Shown: piece by piece, positions 1 to 6,212 of the stretch
Layout: each line of letters starts with the position of its first letter
Numbering within the stretch: the first letter of the stretch is position 1
Program-made: the position numbers and the translations under genes
The notes under the pieces: model-generated
What the model was told of the DNA's origin: nothing
Seen by the model: the letters and a program-made list of their open reading frames with translations, nothing else
The model's database searches: none
Source: JBFEYJ01 sp041563315
Lineage (GTDB): Bacteria > Pseudomonadota > Gammaproteobacteria > Thiohalomonadales > Thiohalomonadaceae
Assembly: GCA_041563315.1 (NCBI GenBank)
Contig: JBFFNE010000118.1
Coordinates: 1 to 6,212 of the forward strand
Length of the DNA: 6,212 bases
Direction: 5' to 3'

Positions 1-1
1 C

Positions 2-130
2 CGAGCTGGGAATGTAAAGGTCTCGCCTGAAGAAGCGCTGCATCTGCCACAAATTAGGTGGCTAAACCGGCAGACTCTCACCGCAGTAACGCCGCCGCTA
101 CAACACCGGCGCCTGCCAACCGGGCAATAA
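2..130 (+). CDS. possible 3' end of an unrecognised plus-strand gene (partial)
   Basis: One plus-strand frame is open from the left edge to a TAA at 128-130 and codes for about 42 residues, with a stretch reading VSPEEALHLPQIRWLNRQ followed by a Pro/Thr/Arg-rich tail. I do not recognise a family. The main support is position: its stop sits directly against a strong hairpin terminator that is U-rich on the plus strand too. Against it, the other two plus frames stop at 17 and 30, either of which could equally be the real gene end, and 42 residues open by chance is not rare at this GC content. It is offered only as a candidate. Confidence 0.25.
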   Translation, partial: RAGNVKVSPEEALHLPQIRWLNRQTLTAVTPPLQHRRLPTGQ

Positions 131-164
131 AAAAGCCGCATCCTTTCGGAATGCGGCTTTTTTT
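131..164. terminator. bidirectional Rho-independent terminator
   Basis: A stem formed by AAAGCCGCAT and ATGCGGCTTT encloses a short loop around CCTTTCGGA, with a run of A on the left and a run of T on the right. On the minus strand it ends the tRNA-Val transcript about 6 bases past the CCA end. On the plus strand its seven-T tract would end whatever gene enters from the left. The structure is nearly perfect and in the expected place. Confidence 0.9.
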
Positions 165-169
165 AATAC

Positions 170-246
170 TGGTAGTCGCGAGTGGACTCGAACCACCGAC
201 CCCCACCATGTCAAGGTGGTGCTCTAACCAACTGAGCTACGCGACT
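170..246 (-). tRNA. tRNA-Val, anticodon GAC
   Basis: The minus strand folds into a complete 77-nt cloverleaf. The acceptor arms AGTCGCG and CGCGACT pair fully and are followed by A and an encoded CCA. The D-arm reads GCTCAGTTGGTTAGAGC, the anticodon stem is CCACC/GGTGG around the loop TTGACAT, and the T-arm carries GGTTCGAGTCC. The anticodon GAC (plus-strand positions 210-212) reads GUC and GUU valine codons. D-, anticodon- and T-arms are very close to E. coli tRNA-Val(GAC), while the acceptor stem differs by compensated changes. It stands alone with its own promoter and terminator. Confidence 0.97.
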
Positions 247-263
247 GTCGTTTGAAGGCCGCT

Positions 264-292
264 AAGATACCGTCGAGTGTGTCGTATTGCAA
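264..292 (-). promoter_or_regulatory. sigma70 promoter of tRNA-Val
   Basis: On the minus strand, TTGCAA (287-292) and TATCTT (264-269) are separated by exactly 17 bases. Transcription would start near 257, leaving a leader of about ten bases before the mature tRNA. The stretch just after the -10 element is AGCGGCC. A GC-rich discriminator like this is typical of stable-RNA promoters under stringent control, so growth-rate regulation is inferred, not seen. The tRNA may therefore be transcribed independently of uvrB upstream. Confidence 0.75.
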
Positions 293-403
293 GCCCTGAA
301 AAGAAAAATTTAATTGTTACATACCACAAGTGCGGCAATGTTCACTGCAATAATCACTACAGCGGCCTTCCGGCAATGAGAAGACTGCACATGTCCTAGC
401 AGA

Positions 404-2428
<2,025 letters not shown>

Positions 2429-2646
2429 AGGGATTTAGATTACGTCTTTCTTACAGTAATATTAGGGTGATTTGTTACAAAGGTACGGCTAAAAATCCAA
2501 ACAAGCGATGGTGGCGGGATAAAGTGACGCGAATAATGCATTTTACAGCAAGTAAAGGCAATTTGAGCGTAACGCATGCGGCCGACACGCATTTTGAGAA
2601 TTTTAGCTGTACCCATTACCCACTGTCAGCCCTAAGGAGCCCTTGC
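2429..2646. promoter_or_regulatory. divergent intergenic region, uvrB / aminotransferase
   Basis: Both neighbouring genes start outward from these 218 bases, so both promoters should lie here. The region is AT-richer than the genes around it. I could not assign a -35/-10 pair with confidence on either strand. Weak candidates exist, such as TTGGAT then TAACAA with 17 bases between on the minus strand, but they match consensus poorly. The plus-strand frame from 2467 is open through most of it, yet its 60-residue translation has no family character, so I treat it as leader. No LexA box, riboswitch or sRNA was recognised. Confidence 0.4.
2634..2639 (+). promoter_or_regulatory. Shine-Dalgarno site that decides the aminotransferase start
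   Basis: AAGGAG lies seven bases before the TTG at 2647-2649, which is optimal spacing. No comparable site precedes the upstream in-frame ATGs at 2467 and around 2536. This site is the main evidence for the TTG start. Confidence 0.8.
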
Positions 2647-3837
2647 TTGGACACGCACCTATCTCACCGCGTACAAAGTGTCAAACCCTCTGCAACCCTT
2701 GCGATTACAGCCCGTGCCAAGGAGCTCAAGGCTCAAGGTAAGGACATTATCGGACTGGGTGCCGGTGAGCCCGACTTCGATACGCCTGAGCACATTAAAC
2801 AGGCCGCTATCGATGCCATCCAGGCCGGCTTCACCAAGTATACCGCGGTTGATGGCACCCCTGGCCTGAAACAGGCAATCAGCGCAAAATTCCAGCGTGA
2901 TAACGGTTTGAGCTATCAGCCTGACCAGATCCTGGTCTCAAGTGGCGGCAAGCAGAGCTTCTTCAATATGGCCCAGGCCTACCTGAATCCAGGGGATGAG
3001 GTCATCATCCCTGCTCCCTACTGGGTCTCCTATCCGGATATGGTGCTACTGGCCGAAGGCAAACCCGTAATCATCCAGGCGGGACTCGAGCAGGGATTCA
3101 AGATAACTCCCGATCAGCTTCGCAACGCCATCACGGACAAAACTCGATTGGTTGTGCTAAACAGCCCCTCCAACCCCACCGGCGTCGCCTACAGCAAGGC
3201 GGAACTGACCGCCATCGGCACGGTGTTGCTGGACTATCCGAATATCCTCATCGCCAGCGATGATATGTACGAGCATATCTTGTGGGCTGAGGAGCCCTTC
3301 TCCAACATCGTCAATGCCTGCCCCGCCCTGTATGACCGTACCCTGGTGATGAACGGCGTCTCGAAGGCCTATTCTATGACCGGCTGGCGCATCGGCTACG
3401 CCGCCGGCCCCGAGTGGCTGGTCAAGGCGATGAAGAAAGTTCAGTCCCAAAGCACTTCCAACCCCGCCTCGATATCCCAAGTGGCTGCCGAGGCTGCCCT
3501 CAATGGTAACCAAAGCTGCATCCAGGAGATGCTCAGCGCCTTCAAACAGCGCCATGACTTCGTAGTGGAAGAACTGAACAGGATCAAGGGAGTCCGCTGC
3601 CTCCCCTCCCAAGGGGCCTTCTACTCCTTCCCCGATATGCGCGAAGCGATCGATACCATTGATGGTGTTAATGATGACGTAGAACTTGCCGAGTACCTGC
3701 TCAATGAAATCGGGGTGGCCCTGGTGCCAGGGTCCGCCTTCGGCCAACCCGGCTACATGCGTCTCTCCTTTGCCACCAGCATGGAGAACCTCAGTAATGC
3801 GCTCAAACGTATCGGTGATCACCTGGGGCGCGTGTAG
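2647..3837 (+). CDS. PLP-dependent aspartate-type aminotransferase (class I, subgroup Ib)
   Basis: The enzyme transfers the amino group between an amino acid, most likely aspartate, and a 2-oxoacid in the cytoplasm, using pyridoxal phosphate. From the TTG start the product has 396 residues, the usual family length, and begins like relatives (DTHLSHRVQSVKPSATL). Landmarks are GLGAGEPDFDTP (36-47), GGKQ with K102, SNPTG with N176, SDDMYEH with D205 that holds the pyridine nitrogen, the Schiff-base lysine K240 in SKAYSMTGWRIGY, and R372 in MRLSFA that binds the substrate carboxylate. In Thermus-type AspATs the GGKQ lysine recognises acidic substrates, so aspartate (or prephenate) specificity is inferred. 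The frame stays open upstream to an ATG at 2467, but those 60 residues look unlike any aminotransferase leader and lack a ribosome-binding site. The gene is of the aspC/aatA type, but the exact symbol is uncertain. It appears monocistronic, with 97 bases separating it from the pilin gene. Confidence 0.93.
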   Translation: MDTHLSHRVQSVKPSATLAITARAKELKAQGKDIIGLGAGEPDFDTPEHIKQAAIDAIQAGFTKYTAVDGTPGLKQAISAKFQRDNGLSYQPDQILVSSGGKQSFFNMAQAYLNPGDEVIIPAPYWVSYPDMVLLAEGKPVIIQAGLEQGFKITPDQLRNAITDKTRLVVLNSPSNPTGVAYSKAELTAIGTVLLDYPNILIASDDMYEHILWAEEPFSNIVNACPALYDRTLVMNGVSKAYSMTGWRIGYAAGPEWLVKAMKKVQSQSTSNPASISQVAAEAALNGNQSCIQEMLSAFKQRHDFVVEELNRIKGVRCLPSQGAFYSFPDMREAIDTIDGVNDDVELAEYLLNEIGVALVPGSAFGQPGYMRLSFATSMENLSNALKRIGDHLGRV

Positions 3838-3914
3838 CGAAAGCCCTACAAGCCAAGAGACAATAACCTTACACCCAAGGGGTTTATCTTTCGCCGCTTG
3901 TTAAATATCCTCAG

Positions 3915-3938
3915 CCATAACACAAGGAGGTGTTATGG
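3915..3938 (+). promoter_or_regulatory. perfect 9-bp hairpin over the pilin start, Shine-Dalgarno in the loop
   Basis: CCATAACAC (3915-3923) and GTGTTATGG (3930-3938) are exact reverse complements around the six-base loop AAGGAG. In the mRNA the Shine-Dalgarno core would sit in the loop while the first start codon (3935-3937) lies inside the stem. The second in-frame ATG (3941) lies just beyond it. The ribosome-binding site is also unusually strong: AAGGAGGTG (3924-3932) matches the full nine-base 16S tail. The structure is seen directly. That it controls translation, or serves as a DNA operator, is inference. Confidence 0.6.
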
Positions 3939-4516
3939 ACATGGATGTCACTTATCAATCGAATTATCGCCGGCAGAAACATCCTGGTGGATTCACCCTC
4001 ATCGAGCTACTTGTCGTTGTCGCTCTCATGGCAATCTTAATCGGAATAGCGGCGCCATCCTTTTCCGAGCTGGTCCAGAGCAACCGCCTGACAGCCCATG
4101 TCAACGCCATGGTCAGTGACCTCAACTACGCCCGCGATGTAGCCGTCAGAAGAAACAAAAACGTCATTGTATGTAAAAGCCCGGATGGCTTGAACTGCAG
4201 CACATCAAGTCGTTGGGAAGAGGGTTGGATCGTTTTTGTCGATGATGACTCTGACCGACAACGTGGAAGCACAGAGGACCTGATTGTTATTCAACCCTCC
4301 CTGGAGATCAGCATCAGCTACGGCGCTTTCCCTTATCACTCCAGGCACTACGTTCTCTATTACCCCAACGGCAGGAGTCTGGGAAACGGCACCTTTACCC
4401 TCTGCGACAATCGCGGAAAGTCCAGTGCCAAGGCGTTGGTATTGTATAAAACGGGCCGCCTGCGCAGTGCCCACGAGATGCCTGACGGAAGCGACCTCAG
4501 TTGCCCAACAACGTAA
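3935..4516 (+). CDS. fimT: FimT/GspH-family type IV minor pilin (pseudopilin)
   Basis: This is a 193-residue prepilin. A basic 19-residue leader ends in PGG, and the prepilin peptidase would cut between G19 and F20 in GGFTLIELLVVVALMAIL. The conserved glutamate (fifth residue of the mature form) is E24, and a single hydrophobic helix of about 20 residues follows. The globular part has the GspH/FimT pattern: WEEGWIVFVDDD (94-105), cysteine pairs C80/C88 and C157/C190 that could form disulfides, GTFTLCDNRG (152-161) and a near-terminal GRLR (174-177). Such proteins sit at the pilus tip or prime pilus assembly in the inner membrane and periplasm. The GRxR motif has been linked to DNA binding in Legionella FimT during natural transformation (from memory). 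The start at 3935 puts only four bases after AGGAGG, and the ATG at 3941 (ten bases) is also possible. No other pilin genes adjoin it, so FimU or GspH cannot be excluded as the better name. Confidence 0.85.
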   Translation: MDMDVTYQSNYRRQKHPGGFTLIELLVVVALMAILIGIAAPSFSELVQSNRLTAHVNAMVSDLNYARDVAVRRNKNVIVCKSPDGLNCSTSSRWEEGWIVFVDDDSDRQRGSTEDLIVIQPSLEISISYGAFPYHSRHYVLYYPNGRSLGNGTFTLCDNRGKSSAKALVLYKTGRLRSAHEMPDGSDLSCPTT

Positions 4517-4540
4517 GGAGAAATTTTTCCCGCTTCCCTA

Positions 4541-4569
4541 TTGACCCATCCACAAGCCACTTGTAGTAT
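4541..4569 (+). promoter_or_regulatory. sigma70 promoter of tRNA-Asn
   Basis: TTGACC (4541-4546) and TAGTAT (4564-4569) are separated by exactly 17 bases, each one base from consensus. Transcription would begin near 4576, giving a leader of about 30 bases. The bases after the -10 are ACGCGCC, the GC-rich discriminator expected of a stringently controlled stable-RNA promoter. A short inverted repeat (ACAAG/CTTGT) lies in the spacer and reaches into the -10, of unknown meaning. Confidence 0.82.
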
Positions 4570-4606
4570 ACGCGCCAGTGTTGAGAAGTAACGGCACAGC
4601 CGCAAT

Positions 4607-4681
4607 TCCCCGGTAGCGCAGCGGTAGCGCAGAGGACTGTTAATCCTTTGGTCGCAAGTTCGAATCTTGCCCGGGGAGCCA
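4607..4681 (+). tRNA. tRNA-Asn, anticodon GTT
   Basis: This is a complete 75-nt cloverleaf. The acceptor arms TCCCCGG and CCGGGGA are followed by G and an encoded CCA. The D-stem is GCGC/GCGC around AGCGGTA, the anticodon stem is GAGGA/TCCTT around CTGTTAA, and the T-stem is GCAAG/CTTGC around TTCGAAT. The anticodon GTT is at 4639-4641. All stems pair, with one G-U closing the anticodon stem, so the gene is intact. The adjoining recombinase reading frame enters its 3' half on the opposite strand. No plus-strand terminator is evident in the bases just downstream, which belong to the recombinase. Confidence 0.97.
4640..4681. other. probable attachment-site side (attL-like) in the 3' half of tRNA-Asn
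   Basis: The recombinase frame runs from the right into the tRNA and stops at 4640-4642, so its last residues, WLPGQDSNLRPKD, are the antisense translation of the T-arm and acceptor stem. An integrase gene abutting and overlapping an intact tRNA 3' end is the standard layout at the end of an integrated element that rebuilds the tRNA. The core could be anywhere in this stretch. The partner repeat should lie at the other end of the element, beyond the right edge, and cannot be seen here. Confidence 0.45.
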
Positions 4682-6212
4682 TTTGTGCTCACTATGAACT
4701 AGCCGATTCACAAGCACGTAAGGCTGGTACTCGACCCTCACATGGTCATCTTCAACAAATATCCCCTGAATAAATGAACTGAAGAAATGCCTGGCCTTCT
4801 TCGGGTTATCTGTCGTCTTGATAATATCGACAAGTGTTCTCGCCAGTTCCGATACATCATCACTTGAGACCATGGGCTCCGGCGCCCTCTCCCCTTCTAT
4901 ATCGGCCAGCAGCTGCTCCTGACCTTTAATCTCATCGTTATTGGCGCGCAGTCGGCGTGTCAGGTCCCCGAGGTTAGGGGCATCCTTCCCCATCAGTTCC
5001 AGGATTCCAAAGAGCTTCGCGTTTTTCTTCTCCAGCTCCTGCAGCTTCCCCAATACCCCCTGTATCCTTTTTCTGTGTTCCATAGCCCAGGAGCTACAAG
5101 CGGCGTTTATTTCAGCAACAACGCCTGCCAGGTTCTTTTCAGTGAATACTTCACCAGCTATGTGGTCAACCAGTGAACACATCGAGATCATGCGCAAGGA
5201 TCCGCCGCCCATCACAGTCACCGTAGGTCCGGTGCCTTCGGCAGTTGTAGTAGGAGTACTTCTTGCCGGTACCGCTGGTGGCATTCTCTATCTGGAGTGA
5301 TGCGCCGCACTGGCCACAACGCGGATGCCGGTGAAGATGAAGGAACTCACAGCTGAACCACTGCGATCAGAGGCATCCATGTCCATGGCCTCTTGGACCG
5401 CGTCGAAGACGTCCTGAGAGATGATCGGCTCGTGGGCCGGGATAACCATCCACTGATCACGCGGCCGGATGCGGTTTGTCGTGCGGTCTTTCTTGTTGAA
5501 CACCATACAGCCGGACACCACCTGGTTACGAAGCAGGTTTACCACCGAGTTTTGATGCCACTTCTTTCCTCAGTTGAGCAGTCCCTTCTCGTTCATCTTA
5601 ATGGCGATAGTCTTGGCCCCATGCCCATCAAGGCGCATAGAGAAGATACGGCGAACGGTTTCTGCCTCATGAGAGACTATGCGGAGGCGCTTCCGCTTCG
5701 GGTTGTCTTCTGCCGGTGCCGACTCATAGCCAAGGACCGGTGTACCACCGTTCCAGTATCCGGCCTTCGCGTTCTTTACCATCGACCGGAGCGTGTCAGC
5801 AGAGACCTGACGACTATAGAGCTCGTCGAACAGCTCCATCACCCCATCCAGCAACCACCCGCCGGTGGTACTGGTGTCGACATCCATGGACACGTAGACC
5901 AGCTCCACGCCAGCCTGCTTCAGGCGGCGCTCCTTGTAGTAAGAGGCATCGACCCTATTCCGCGCAAAGCGAGAGCTTGACCAGGTGATGAGGTAGGTCG
6001 GCGAGAAAATATCGCAGTAGTTGATAGCATCCTGGAAGGCTGGGCGAACATCGCTCCGTCCTGACTTCCCGTCATCCCGGAAAACCTTAACCACATCGGC
6101 GCCGAGCGCTTCAGCTTTGACCCGGCATTGGTCAACCTGCCCTTCAATGGGAAGTTCTTCTTCCGCCTGCCTGATTATGGACACGCGGGCATAGATAATG
6201 GCTGTTTTTCGC
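4640..6212 (-). pseudogene. large serine recombinase, disrupted (5' end just off the window)
   Basis: Large serine recombinases integrate and excise phages and islands through a serine-DNA intermediate. Reading leftward from the edge, the resolvase domain begins RKTAIIYARVS (nucleophilic serine codon 6179-6181) and contains EGQVDQCR, DDGKSGRSD and SRFARN. Position 6212 is G, the expected third base of an ATG. A nominal full product from 6214 would be 524 residues. Three lesions break it. An in-frame TGA lies at 5570-5572 (nominal codon 215). One base is missing near 5322/5323, which should read ILRCGQC. One extra base near 5174 restores the original frame. Between the last two, the zinc ribbon survives only in another frame (CGQC, then YNCRRHRTYGDC). 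Without correction, translation meets TGA first and gives about 214 residues. The C-terminal part (about 5173-4640) has a helical, probably coiled-coil stretch (EHRKRIQGVLGKLQELEKKN) and ends inside tRNA-Asn. Loss of function is inferred. Sequence errors are the alternative. Confidence 0.88.

Noticed and set aside
58..255. Plus-strand 65-residue open frame starting at 58
   Set aside because: It runs through the terminator hairpin and across the antisense strand of tRNA-Val, so it cannot be a real gene in this form.
2429..2646. LexA (SOS) box upstream of uvrB
   Set aside because: uvrB is SOS-controlled in E. coli, so I looked for CTGT-N8-ACAG on both strands. The few CTGT occurrences have no matching half-site.
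3157..3822. 221-residue minus-strand open frame inside the aminotransferase
   Set aside because: It is a shadow of the strongly conserved plus-strand gene, glycine-rich with no domain, which is typical of antisense frames in GC-rich genes.
3837..3894. GCGAAAG (3837-3843) and CTTTCGC (3888-3894) as a terminator after the aminotransferase, with a small ACCC/GGGT hairpin inside
   Set aside because: The outer loop is 44 bases and the inner stem only four pairs. The following bases (TTATCTTTC) are only mildly T-rich, so it is too weak to call.
4360..4692. Minus-strand open frames of 110 and 61 residues beginning near 4682-4692 (GSPGKIRTCDQRINS and APRARFELATKGLTV)
   Set aside because: These are the well-known antisense translations of a tRNA gene in the other two frames. 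They continue over the tRNA promoter and the pilin gene, with no ribosome-binding site or family match. They are shadows.
4685..4717. GTGCT ... AGCAC inverted repeat just right of tRNA-Asn as a recombinase arm site
   Set aside because: Only five bases pair at each end, the interior does not match, and it lies in recombinase coding sequence, so it is no better than chance.
5570..5572. TGA in the recombinase as selenocysteine or programmed readthrough
   Set aside because: There is no known role for selenocysteine in this family, and two further frame lesions downstream point to ordinary decay or sequence error.
5393..5980. 195-residue plus-strand open frame across the recombinase
   Set aside because: The opposite strand encodes clear serine recombinase motifs in this stretch. 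The plus-strand translation shows none and has no start signal.

Overview
The window looks like gammaproteobacterial chromosome, roughly 55% GC. The basis is a UvrB of near-identical layout to E. coli UvrB, a GspH/FimT-type minor pilin, and two standard tRNA genes with encoded CCA ends. No closer placement can be defended from this sequence alone.

Layout, left to right. Positions 1-130 hold the possible tail of an unrecognised plus-strand reading frame, ending at a strong bidirectional terminator (about 131-164). On the minus strand lie tRNA-Val(GAC) (170-246) with its own sigma70-type promoter, then uvrB (404-2428). A 218-bp divergent intergenic region separates uvrB from a plus-strand class I aspartate-type aminotransferase. 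That gene most likely starts at a TTG at 2647, not at the first ATG of the open frame. Next, on the plus strand, come a type IV pilus minor pilin of the FimT/GspH family (3935-4516) and tRNA-Asn(GTT) (4607-4681) with a near-consensus promoter.

From 4640 to the right edge the minus strand carries a broken large serine recombinase. Its catalytic domain is at the right edge, its zinc ribbon is shifted out of frame, and its C-terminal helical region is back in the original frame. Its last 14 codons, stop included, are the antisense strand of the 3' half of tRNA-Asn. This is what one expects where an integrative element has used the tRNA 3' end as its attachment site. The element body would continue to the right, outside the window.

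How the parts relate. uvrB (nucleotide excision repair), the aminotransferase, the pilin and the tRNAs look like stable chromosomal background, each a separate transcription unit. The recombinase marks the edge of accessory DNA. It carries three lesions (an in-frame TGA, a one-base loss and a one-base gain), so unless these are sequence errors the element can no longer be mobilised by its own enzyme. The most unusual small signals are the recombinase stop codon lying on the tRNA anticodon and a perfect 9-bp hairpin that holds the ribosome-binding site of the pilin gene in its loop. I see no evidence for an undescribed multi-gene system in this window.
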